Program-made: the position numbers and the translations under genes | NCBI RefSeq assembly: GCF_030161435.1 | Contig: NZ_BSSV01000007.1 | Span: forward strand, 186,001-250,000 | Length of the DNA: 64,000 nucleotides | Reading direction: 5' to 3' | Origin: Thalassotalea loyana | GTDB taxonomy: Bacteria; Pseudomonadota; Gammaproteobacteria; Enterobacterales; Alteromonadaceae | Notes under the pieces: generated by a model | What the model was told of the DNA's origin: nothing | The model's database searches: none | The model's input: only the letters and a program-made list of their open reading frames with translations | In this document: positions 36,188-43,961 of the stretch, one piece after another | Numbering within the stretch: the first letter of the stretch is position 1 | Layout: each line of letters begins with the position of its first letter

Positions 36188-37753
36188 TTATTGGGTACTA
36201 AAGCGATGTGTTTTTAATTGTTCTAATAGTGCTCTATTCGTTGGCATCGCTTGGGTCATTTGTTTAGTGCGCTGTGTTTGCGCTTGAAAAATTTGTTGTG
36301 CTTTTACTTGGTTGTTATGCCAAGTGTTACTTTGATTTAATTGGGTTTTAAACTCCATGCCATAGAGGATAAATTGATTACTTGCAGCTGGAAATAGCTC
36401 CTGGGTATATTTACTGTCATAGCTATAAGGTGCTTGATATTGCCACAATTCAAGCTGCTCTTTTAATGAATCGCTCACATGGTTTATTGCTCTATTATCA
36501 CGCCAATATTTTGAATCGTCTCGTTTAGACAATACATAATGAAGTTTCAAAAAGTCGATAATATGTTGCCAGCGTTGAGTGAATTTTTGATTAAAACGCG
36601 CCTCAATATTTTTCATCATCACTTGGTTGCGCGGTAATTGCTCGCTGATCATTTTTGCTGATAATTCAACAAGGGCAATGGCTGAGGCTTCTAATGGTTC
36701 GATAAAGCCAGCAGATAACCCTATAGCAACACAGTTCTTATGCCAGAACTTTGCGCGATATCCTGGGTTAATCTTAATGTTTTTAATATTAACGTCATCA
36801 AGTGTTGTGTTATTAAACGCTTGGCTAATATAGCTATCTAGGGTGTTTAAGGCATCATTTTCAGACTGATAATCCGAGGCATATACATAACCAATACCTC
36901 GACGGGTAGGTAAGCCAATATCCCATATCCAGCCTGCAGTTTGAGCGGTTGATAAGGTCGCTGACGCAATTGGGCTTTGGTCATCGTCGTACGGAATTTG
37001 CACCGCTAGTGCGCGATCGTTAAATAATTGGCTCTGCTGGTTAAGAAAAGGAATCTCGTAATGTTCACCTAAAAGCAGTGATTTGAGTCCAGTGCAATCT
37101 ACAAATAGGTCGCCGCTTAGTAGGCCCTGTGCCTTAAGTGTAAGCGAGGCGATATTACCCTCATCGTCATTTATAATTTGTTCAACATGATCCAATACAT
37201 GTGTAACACCAAGTTTTTGTGTGCAATGCTTTTGTAAAAAGACGCTAAATTTGCCTGCATCTAGATGGTAGCCATAGTTGCCAGCAAATTTGTATTCGGG
37301 TGTTGCAATGGTTTTTGGCGCTTTGTTGTGATCACAAAGAGATGCTTGATTAGTTGTTGCTTGAGCAAAGCTCACTTCGTTTTGAAAAGGTAGCCAATGT
37401 TCGGCTAGATTCATTTCATGAAAATTGTGAGGCATTGAAAAAGGATGGTAGTAACTATGATTATCTGCATGCAGCCAGTTTATAAATTTTGAGCCTTGTT
37501 TAAAGCTCGCGTCACAGGCGAGAAGAAAGCCGGTTTCACTAATACCGAGTTTCTGAAGGCTTTCTCGCATTGAAGGCCAAGTGCCTTCACCAACACCAAT
37601 AGGCTTTACATCCGGAGATTCAACAAGGGTTATTTTAATGTTTGATGTGGCATTAATATGCTCTGCAGCCAAAAGCCCAGCAGTTAACCAGCCAGCAGTT
37701 CCACCGCCAACAATAACGATATGATTAATTGTCCTGTTTAACTCACAGTCCAT
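36188..37753 (-). CDS. Flavin-dependent tryptophan-halogenase-like protein (first copy)
   Basis: A 521-aa paralogue of the halogenase at 32880-34370, from which it is clearly diverged. The FAD-binding GGGTAGWLTAGLLA is at residues 16-29, the catalytic-lysine equivalent is Lys85 in DASFKQG, and the Glu of FIEPLEASAI is present. The WxWxIP motif reads WIWDIG, with Gly in place of Pro. A 35-residue C-terminal extension is Gln/Thr-rich. It is the first gene after the TonB receptor; a 212-base gap with a strong hairpin separates them. Substrate unknown. Confidence 0.9.
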   Translation of the reverse strand: MDCELNRTINHIVIVGGGTAGWLTAGLLAAEHINATSNIKITLVESPDVKPIGVGEGTWPSMRESLQKLGISETGFLLACDASFKQGSKFINWLHADNHSYYHPFSMPHNFHEMNLAEHWLPFQNEVSFAQATTNQASLCDHNKAPKTIATPEYKFAGNYGYHLDAGKFSVFLQKHCTQKLGVTHVLDHVEQIINDDEGNIASLTLKAQGLLSGDLFVDCTGLKSLLLGEHYEIPFLNQQSQLFNDRALAVQIPYDDDQSPIASATLSTAQTAGWIWDIGLPTRRGIGYVYASDYQSENDALNTLDSYISQAFNNTTLDDVNIKNIKINPGYRAKFWHKNCVAIGLSAGFIEPLEASAIALVELSAKMISEQLPRNQVMMKNIEARFNQKFTQRWQHIIDFLKLHYVLSKRDDSKYWRDNRAINHVSDSLKEQLELWQYQAPYSYDSKYTQELFPAASNQFILYGMEFKTQLNQSNTWHNNQVKAQQIFQAQTQRTKQMTQAMPTNRALLEQLKTHRFSTQ

Positions 37754-37894
37754 ACAACTTTCCCATCAAAACCTTGATAAAAATAGCTTCTAAATTCTCA
37801 CTATATCTTGCTAATCCGTGTGAGGCTAGTTAACGCTTTGTAAAAGCTGAAAAAACTAGAGAAGTAAATAACTATTTGTATCAGTGCTTGATAA

Positions 37895-37930
37895 AAGAGC
37901 CGCTAAATGGGGGGATATTTAGCGGCTCTT
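37895..37930 (-). terminator. Strong hairpin between TonB receptor and halogenase genes
   Basis: AAGAGCCGCTAAAT and its exact complement form a 14-bp stem with an 8-base loop, about 36 bases after the receptor stop. On the minus strand TTTTATC follows, so it may terminate partly and let the receptor be made in excess over the cassette. Confidence 0.75.
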
Positions 37931-37965
37931 GCTTCTATACAACAATAGTGTCGTCGAACCTATTG

Positions 37966-40947
37966 TTAGAAGTTGTAACGTGCACCTAAGGCGTAACGAG
38001 CACCTTGTTGAGTCACATTGATTACTTGTTGAGTTGCACGGCCATATTGGCGAGTGTACTCATTAGTAATGTTGATACCTTCGAAGAATACCGTTAAGCC
38101 TTCAACTTGAGGAATATCATAACTCATGTTGAAATCAACTTGTTGGTAGTCTTGTGTATACACAGGGTTTGCACCCGTATCAGTACCTGTAGCGGCTAAG
38201 AAGTCATCACGCCAGTTATACGCGATACGCGCTTGGAAACCATCTCTATCGTAGAATGCGATAAAGTTAGCTGTGTCACTGATGTTAGTTTCTGCCACTT
38301 GTGCATCTAATACAAAGTTATCAAACTCATTATCTGTATTAACTAGTGTATAGTTAGCCATGAAACCGAAACCCGACTCACCGATTAAGTGCTGAACGGT
38401 GAATTCCATACCGTCATAACCTTGTTCTTCTGAGCTATTTTGTGGTTCGTTGATTAAGAAGTTTAATAACTCATCTTCTGGCACACCAGCAATCTTAATA
38501 ACGCCGTTCTCTTCGTAAACTGTTACACCGTCTTCGAAATTATCAAAGATGTATTCACGAATGTTACCTGCGTCACTACCTACAGCGCCAATTGCTTCAT
38601 TTGATTTAGGCCCATTAGAAGGGTTGAATAAATCAGCAAAAGTATACTCAACTGTATTCGGGTCGATGTTATTCTTAACTGTTTTATCGAAGTAAGCGAT
38701 TGATGCGTAACTACCTTCAGCATAGTACCACTCAAATGAGAAGTCCCAGTTTGTCGACTCCAGAGGTAATAAATCAGGGTTACCAGAAGAACCACTACCA
38801 TTTAGACGGTTAGCTAACGTACCCAAAACAGTACCACCTTGTAAGTCACCGTACCAAGGACGACCAATGGTTTCTGAATATGCTGCACGAACAATAATAT
38901 CTTCCGTAACTTCTAAGTTGAAATTAATACTAGGCAGAATGTGGTCATACTTACCTGTCTTAGTTTGGTATTCAAAACCACCAGTACCAACTAATTCGAT
39001 TTCTGTATCACCTACCCATAATGTGCCGTTGTACTCAGGCACAGCAGATGTTGATTCAACTTCAGTTTGTTCGTATCGGAAACCAAGGTGAACATCGTAT
39101 GGCATATCGCCGAATTCACCTTCATAATTGTATTGGAAGTATACAGATGTAATTTCTTCTTCTACGTAACGATCCGTGCCAGCGGCGTAATTTGTAGAAG
39201 GGCAAAACATATTACCACAGTCACCAATTACGGTGCCTGCTGGGAATGAATCAGGCGTGTATAACTGTGCTGCTATGTCACGTACTGCTTCGAAGTCCCA
39301 CATAAAGAAGCGATCAGCGATTTCATAACTACCATCAAAATCTGCAAAGTTACCACCACTAACATCATCAAATCGGTCTTGAATGCTTGCTGCAGGGAAG
39401 AATGAATCATCAAAGTCACCTTCTGCACCAACACCACCCCAGTCATTACGTTGAACGTTAACTTGTTTTGAGTGCTTGCTTGATGTCATTAACATCACAC
39501 CAAAGTCGATGCTACCTATTTCATCAAAAATGTAGCTACCGCTCAATTGTGTTTGGTCAATTTCAGAATAGTCTTCAGCGTTGGAGAATACGCTACCAGT
39601 TACACGCATATCAGACGGTTGAACGTTTGAAGAACCACGAACCGCTAAAATAGGTAACTCGCCAGTGAAGTCTGTAGCAGCAGCTTCACGAATAAACGCT
39701 GCTGTTGATAATGTGTTGCTAGAACCATGAGGGCTGTTCGGTGTGCGCTCTGCGTCTGAACTGTGATGGTCTAACTCAAGGCGGAAATTAGCCGCTAATT
39801 GCCACTCTAAGTTAATACCAAATGAATTCATCTCGTCGCGAGTTGCTGACTTTGATGCAGCCATTGAGTAATCTTGAAGGCCGGCACCAGTTGCAATGTA
39901 ATCTTCAGAGTATAATAACGGTGAAGATACCGGACCATCAGTCCATACGTTTTCTGACGGAGCGAAAGTGTACCATGCAGAAACATCGTTAAATTGACGA
40001 TCAATTTCTGTTTCATAGTATGTCCAATCTACAGTAGCTGTGAAGTCATCTGTTGGACGGTATTGCATAACAAGTTGAGAGTTTAAACGAGTACGTTGTT
40101 GCTCTTCGAACTTGTAAATTGTTGTTTGTGGTACAGAGTAAATATCACCTGCGCCTGGACGGTTAACTTGGTTTTCTTGAGGAACACCACCCCAAGCTGC
40201 GTTTGAACCACTCCAATCTTGGTCAGTTTCACCTGTAAATGAACGCCAACCTGTACCCACTAATGCTTGTTGGTTACCACTTTCACGTTCTGCATAACTT
40301 GCGTTGATTGAAACACCAAACTTACCGTCATTAAATGTTTCAGAGTAAATGCCAGATAATTCAGGAGTGATGCTACCATCTTGGGCTGAGCTATCATCCA
40401 TTAACTTCATACCAAAGCTTGCTTTACGACCATCGTGGTCAAGTGGTTTTGATGTCAAAACATTGATTGACGCACCAATACCACCCGTTGGAATCTTAGC
40501 TTCAGACGTTTTGTAAACTTCAACGCCACTTACACCCTCTGATGCTACGTTAGCGAAATCAAATGAACGTGAACCGTTGGTTGTAGGCAATTGGCGACCG
40601 TTTAACATAACTAAGTTACGATCAGGGGCAAAACCACGTACCGTTACAGAGTTACCTTCACCGTTTGAACGGTCAATTGATACACCTGAGATACGCTGTA
40701 AAGATTCAGCAAGGTTAGTGTCTGGAAATTTACCAATGTCTTCGGCAGATATCGCATCCATCACGCCTGATGATGCACGCTTCAAATCCATTGACTTTAT
40801 CATACTGCCTCTAATGCCAGTAACCTCGATAACTTCAATTTCTTGTGCAGCTTCTTCTTCAGCCATTGCTGGCGAAGCGATACTAGCACCCAAAATCAAA
40901 GATAAGCTGGACGCTAACTTTGTTTTGTTAAACTTTTTATAATTCAT
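37966..40947 (-). CDS. TonB-dependent outer-membrane receptor
   Basis: A 993-aa outer-membrane receptor for energised uptake. The signal peptide (ending SPAMA) is followed by a TonB-box-like EIEVIEVTG (about residues 35-43). The plug has IGKFPDTNLAESLQRISGVSIDR and VTVRGFAPDRNLVMLNGRQLPT (about 70-125). A 22-strand barrel ends in ALGARYNF with terminal Phe. It belongs to the alteromonad group that imports carbohydrates. Two LacI-type operators lie 49 and 111 bases upstream. With the adjacent glucosidases this points to beta-glucan oligosaccharides as cargo (inference). It heads the halogenase cassette. Confidence 0.95.
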   Translation of the reverse strand: MNYKKFNKTKLASSLSLILGASIASPAMAEEEAAQEIEVIEVTGIRGSMIKSMDLKRASSGVMDAISAEDIGKFPDTNLAESLQRISGVSIDRSNGEGNSVTVRGFAPDRNLVMLNGRQLPTTNGSRSFDFANVASEGVSGVEVYKTSEAKIPTGGIGASINVLTSKPLDHDGRKASFGMKLMDDSSAQDGSITPELSGIYSETFNDGKFGVSINASYAERESGNQQALVGTGWRSFTGETDQDWSGSNAAWGGVPQENQVNRPGAGDIYSVPQTTIYKFEEQQRTRLNSQLVMQYRPTDDFTATVDWTYYETEIDRQFNDVSAWYTFAPSENVWTDGPVSSPLLYSEDYIATGAGLQDYSMAASKSATRDEMNSFGINLEWQLAANFRLELDHHSSDAERTPNSPHGSSNTLSTAAFIREAAATDFTGELPILAVRGSSNVQPSDMRVTGSVFSNAEDYSEIDQTQLSGSYIFDEIGSIDFGVMLMTSSKHSKQVNVQRNDWGGVGAEGDFDDSFFPAASIQDRFDDVSGGNFADFDGSYEIADRFFMWDFEAVRDIAAQLYTPDSFPAGTVIGDCGNMFCPSTNYAAGTDRYVEEEITSVYFQYNYEGEFGDMPYDVHLGFRYEQTEVESTSAVPEYNGTLWVGDTEIELVGTGGFEYQTKTGKYDHILPSINFNLEVTEDIIVRAAYSETIGRPWYGDLQGGTVLGTLANRLNGSGSSGNPDLLPLESTNWDFSFEWYYAEGSYASIAYFDKTVKNNIDPNTVEYTFADLFNPSNGPKSNEAIGAVGSDAGNIREYIFDNFEDGVTVYEENGVIKIAGVPEDELLNFLINEPQNSSEEQGYDGMEFTVQHLIGESGFGFMANYTLVNTDNEFDNFVLDAQVAETNISDTANFIAFYDRDGFQARIAYNWRDDFLAATGTDTGANPVYTQDYQQVDFNMSYDIPQVEGLTVFFEGINITNEYTRQYGRATQQVINVTQQGARYALGARYNF

Positions 40948-40995
40948 GTTATTCCCTCGATGCTCTCGTAGATCATTCTTATTAAAATGAATGTT

Positions 40996-41009
40996 TGTAA
41001 GCGCTTACA
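40996..41009. promoter_or_regulatory. LacI-type operator 3 (TonB receptor)
   Basis: TGTAAGCGCTTACA, a fully symmetrical 14-base palindrome 49 bases upstream of the receptor start. It shares the AAGCGCTTACA core with the sites in the glucosidase control region. Confidence 0.85.
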
Positions 41010-41057
41010 TTTTTATTTAAAAAAAATCGACAGACCCTTCAATTTCATAGTTTTTAT

Positions 41058-41071
41058 TGAAAGCGCTTACA
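41058..41071. promoter_or_regulatory. LacI-type operator 4 (TonB receptor)
   Basis: TGAAAGCGCTTACA, identical to operators 1 and 2, 62 bases from operator 3. The paired layout repeats that of the GH1/MFS region. Confidence 0.85.
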
Positions 41072-41278
41072 TTAAGCTAGTTTAAAAAAAAAATTCAGTC
41101 AACAATATTTTCAAGTTATTGACGTTTTTCTATACATTTTATTACTTAGTTATTAAATTACAACTCAATTATGTTTGTTTAAGTTGTTGAAATTTATTGC
41201 TTTAATTTGTGCTTTTTAAGTGGTGGATAAAATTAGCAATTTTTTAAACAAATTTTAAAGGTATAAAAATCTGAGCAA

Positions 41279-41290
41279 GAAAGCGCTTTC
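41279..41290. promoter_or_regulatory. LacI-type palindrome 5
   Basis: GAAAGCGCTTTC, a perfect 12-base palindrome alone in the middle of the gap, about 200 bases before the NagX-like gene. It resembles the other operators but with a different flank. Confidence 0.55.
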
Positions 41291-41433
41291 AACAAAAGAA
41301 ACTAACCATCTTAGCTTATGCATTAATTCTTCGTGAACCAATAATTTGGCCAGTATAGATTTTCTCATCAGGAAGATAGGCCATGAGCAATCAATAACTG
41401 TGTTTTTTACTTGACTGTTATCTTATTAGAAAT

Positions 41434-41457
41434 CAAAATGACATCGCTGTCATTTTG
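41434..41457. promoter_or_regulatory. NagR-like operator upstream of the NagX-like gene
   Basis: CAAAATGACA / TGTCATTTTG with a TCGC centre: 10-base perfect arms, 35 bases before the chosen ATG. It resembles the TGACA-nCGn-TGTCA operators of the LacI-family N-acetylglucosamine regulator NagR in alteromonads, as I recall them. Confidence 0.65.
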
Positions 41458-41492
41458 GTGGCACTACATTCAATTTAATTTAGGTCGTGGTT

Positions 41493-42641
41493 ATGGAAGA
41501 AAGCCATTTTAATAAAGAACACTCCATTAAGAATCGCGCGAGAATCGTATCAATCGATGCTTTGCGTGGGTTTGATATGATATGGATTTTGGGCGCTCAA
41601 GGTATTTTTGCTGGGCTATTCGCTTTAACCGCGTGGCCGGTTTTCACCCAGTTAGAACAGCAAATGCTGCATAGTCAATGGCATGGTATCACTGCATATG
41701 ACCTTATTTTCCCTCTATTTATTTTTCTTTCTGGCTTGTCTATTGGTTTAACAGGACAGTCACTAAATACGCTGCCAAAAGAAAAGCAGGTTGTAATGAA
41801 AGCAAAGCTAGCAAAGCGTCTGGTACTGTTATGCATACTAGGTGTTGTATACAACCATGCTTGGGGGCATGGAATCCCAGCAAATTTCGACCAAATTCGT
41901 TTTGCTAGTGTACTAGCGCGTATTGGAATTGCCGGAAGTATAGCTACCTTGTTGGTATGGTATTGCTCTTGTCGAACTCAACACATCGTTCTGGTTGGAT
42001 TGCTACTCGGTTACTGGCTAATACTAGAGTTTGTTGTCATTGGGCAGTACGGCGGTGGTGACTATTCCGCTCAACGGGCACTTAACATATGGTTTGACCA
42101 AACCTTATTACCTGGTGCTACCTATCAAAATGCGAATGTTGATCCTGAAGGAATATTATCTAATCTGGGATCAATTGCTAACGCACTTGCCGGTGTTTTT
42201 GTTGGTCGCTTCTTTATCCAAAGGTACACCCAACAGAGACCTTACGGTTTAATGTTGATATTTTATGGTTTATTCGCACTTATTTTGGGGTATGGGTTGT
42301 CGGCCGTGCAACCTATTAATAAAACCTTATGGACGAGTACTTTTGCAATCGTGACTATTGGCTACAGTATTTTGCTTTTCGTTATTTTTCACTATTTGTT
42401 CGATAAAGTTGGTAGTAACTCGCTTGGAAAAGGACTTAGTGTTATTGGTATGAATGCAATCGTGGTTTATTTAGCGAGTGCATTGATTGATTGGCAGTAT
42501 GTCGCAAGCAGTTTGTTTGGTGGTTTAATTGATGCTATGCCTCAAGCGTGGCAAAGCTTATTGATGGTTATAGCATTAGTCAGTGTTCAATGGGCGATAT
42601 TATATTTTCTTTATCAGAGGAAAATCTTTATCAAGCTCTGA
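41493..42641 (+). CDS. NagX-like membrane acyltransferase (DUF5009/HGSNAT family)
   Basis: A 382-aa inner-membrane protein with about 10-11 hydrophobic helices. The start RIVSIDALRGFDMIWI and the early loop WHGITAYDLIFPLFIFLSGLSIGL identify the heparan-alpha-glucosaminide N-acetyltransferase-like family. Bacterial members such as NagX are encoded with N-acetylglucosamine genes. It may transfer acetyl groups to amino sugars across the membrane. I prefer the ATG giving MEESHFNKEH because TTAGGT lies seven bases before it; a GTG two codons earlier is possible. A NagR-like palindrome stands just upstream. No other nag genes are in the window. Confidence 0.85.
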   Translation: MEESHFNKEHSIKNRARIVSIDALRGFDMIWILGAQGIFAGLFALTAWPVFTQLEQQMLHSQWHGITAYDLIFPLFIFLSGLSIGLTGQSLNTLPKEKQVVMKAKLAKRLVLLCILGVVYNHAWGHGIPANFDQIRFASVLARIGIAGSIATLLVWYCSCRTQHIVLVGLLLGYWLILEFVVIGQYGGGDYSAQRALNIWFDQTLLPGATYQNANVDPEGILSNLGSIANALAGVFVGRFFIQRYTQQRPYGLMLIFYGLFALILGYGLSAVQPINKTLWTSTFAIVTIGYSILLFVIFHYLFDKVGSNSLGKGLSVIGMNAIVVYLASALIDWQYVASSLFGGLIDAMPQAWQSLLMVIALVSVQWAILYFLYQRKIFIKL

Positions 42642-42803
42642 TTTTCGCACCACTATTTTTTGATAAACGGCGCTTTTTTCCTCTCTCGTAAGAGAGCGCC
42701 ATTGGCAAATTTCCTCGATGCTTCTATAACAGCCCATACAAATATCGTGCTCGTTTAAGCAACAATTATTAATGCATGGGCTATGTGCTTCGGATTTCAA
42801 CAT
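42600..42803 (-). CDS. DUF1289 family protein
   Basis: A 67-aa cysteine-rich protein. It matches DUF1289 in residues 8-50: SPCINNCCLNEHDICMGCYRSIEEICQWRSLTREEK, with the CxxxC...CxxC pattern likely to bind zinc or an iron-sulfur centre. The last 17 residues are extra. It overlaps the NagX-like gene at the 3' ends by 42 bases (convergent) and starts directly after the stop of the PQQ-repeat gene, so those two form an operon. Function unknown. Confidence 0.87.
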   Translation of the reverse strand: MLKSEAHSPCINNCCLNEHDICMGCYRSIEEICQWRSLTREEKSAVYQKIVVRKSELDKDFPLIKKI

Positions 42804-43136
42804 TTATGAAGCTGCAGCGGCGGCCGCCCCGGCACCAGCAGCGGCTGTAGCTGCTTGTGATGATACGCTTGCATTGGTAACAACGTCATTTTGACTTTCC
42901 GTAGCGATGATACAGTAGCCATACCCTAAACCTGGTAATTTGTTTGTCCATGCTATTTCACCGGTTTGTGCATTTACACAAAATAAGTGCCCTGAACTAT
43001 AGGCGTAAACGAAACCATCTTCATAGCAGACGTTAGTTAATTGGGAAGACTTTAGTTTGGTTTTCCAAATCTCCTCACCGGTTTTTTTGTTAATACAAAC
43101 AACATGACCATTAATGCCTAAATAGAGTTGAGACAT
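42804..43136 (-). CDS. Mini PQQ-repeat protein with alanine-rich tail
   Basis: A 110-aa cytosolic protein with no signal peptide. It contains two PQQ-like beta-propeller blades: LYLGINGHVVCINKKTGEEIWKTKL (residues 4-28) and FVYAYSSGHLFCVNAQTGEIAWTNKL (about 42-67). Two blades cannot close a propeller alone, so it would oligomerise or serve as a fragment. The final 20 residues are almost only Ala/Gly/Ser, encoded by a locally GC-rich stretch that contrasts with the AT-rich surroundings. Co-transcribed with the DUF1289 gene. Function unknown. Confidence 0.75.
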   Translation of the reverse strand: MSQLYLGINGHVVCINKKTGEEIWKTKLKSSQLTNVCYEDGFVYAYSSGHLFCVNAQTGEIAWTNKLPGLGYGYCIIATESQNDVVTNASVSSQAATAAAGAGAAAAAAS

Positions 43137-43178
43137 AGTAAACTCCTTTTTTATTAAAACCTTGTCATAGTACTCAGG

Positions 43179-43796
43179 TTAGCGATTAATTGCTAATGCA
43201 CCTGCAAAAAACAAGAATATGCTACCAGTAAGTTTTGGCAACCAGCCTTTGTTGATGCCATCGAGCAGGCGCTCTTTAAACTTATATGCGATCAGCACGT
43301 AGCCGAAGGTAAACGCAAATGCGTTTAATAGGCTGGTACTTGCTAATAGTAAAAATTGAGGTAGTAAGGGTTTATTGGTTGCAATAAATTGTGGAAATAA
43401 TGAGCTAAAGAATACAATTGCCTTTGGGTTACTAATGGCGATCAGAAAGCTTTTTCTAAATAATGCGAACCGAGAGGGCGATTTGCTAGCATCTACTTGA
43501 AATGCCCAACTCCCTTTACTACGTATTATCTGGATACCAACATAGAGCAAATAAACGACGCCGATCGCTTTAATTATTTGAAAGATGATAGGGGAGGCTA
43601 GAAGCAAGGCGCCAACCCCTGTTGCCGAAATTATCGCTAAAAAAAAAATAGCAAATACGTGACCTAGTACACCTGCAAGTGCTTTTTTCCGGCCGAAATT
43701 AATACCATTACTCGCAGCAAGAATAACAGAGGGGCCAACACTGACCGAGGCAACAATAGAAATGGTGAGATAAACGAAATACTGAGAAAAATCCAT
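43179..43796 (-). CDS. LysE/RhtB family amino-acid exporter
   Basis: A 205-aa inner-membrane protein with six predicted helices. I start at the ATG giving MDFSQYFVYL, the normal LysE/RhtB beginning; upstream in-frame codons are GTG/TTG only and encode no helix. The family motif SVGPSVILAASNGINFGRKKALAGVLGHVFAIF (about residues 19-51) is clear, as is the ISNPKAIVFFSSLFPQF segment. Such exporters remove amino acids such as homoserine, threonine or leucine; the substrate cannot be told. Monocistronic. Confidence 0.9.
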   Translation of the reverse strand: MDFSQYFVYLTISIVASVSVGPSVILAASNGINFGRKKALAGVLGHVFAIFFLAIISATGVGALLLASPIIFQIIKAIGVVYLLYVGIQIIRSKGSWAFQVDASKSPSRFALFRKSFLIAISNPKAIVFFSSLFPQFIATNKPLLPQFLLLASTSLLNAFAFTFGYVLIAYKFKERLLDGINKGWLPKLTGSIFLFFAGALAINR

Positions 43797-43914
43797 GACA
43801 ACTACACGATGAAAAAATCGCGGCGATTGTACAGGTTTCACAGTAAATTGAAACGACTAACGCTAAATTAATTAACGTTGCAATGAAACAAAAAATGAGT
43901 GTGAGAAGAAATAA

Positions 43915-43943
43915 AAAAAGAAGGCGCGAATGGCCTTCTTTTT
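43915..43943 (-). terminator. Terminator after the M28 peptidase gene
   Basis: AAAAAGAAGGC / GCCTTCTTTTT with a 7-base loop, 19 bases beyond the minus-strand stop, followed by TTTTTTTATTT on that strand. Confidence 0.82.
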
Positions 43944-43961
43944 ATCAGTGCATTTGGTTGG

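Larger units (their letters stand above)
40948..41492. other. Control region between TonB receptor and NagX-like genes
   Basis: About 540 bases, very AT-rich. It holds two GCGC operators next to the receptor, a third GAAAGCGCTTTC palindrome in the middle, and a 10-bp-arm palindrome close to the NagX-like gene. I see no ORF. Confidence 0.6.

Noticed and set aside
42806-42850. GC-rich patch as a sign of an inserted element
   Set aside because: It simply encodes the Ala/Gly tail of the PQQ-repeat protein; there are no terminal repeats or transposase.
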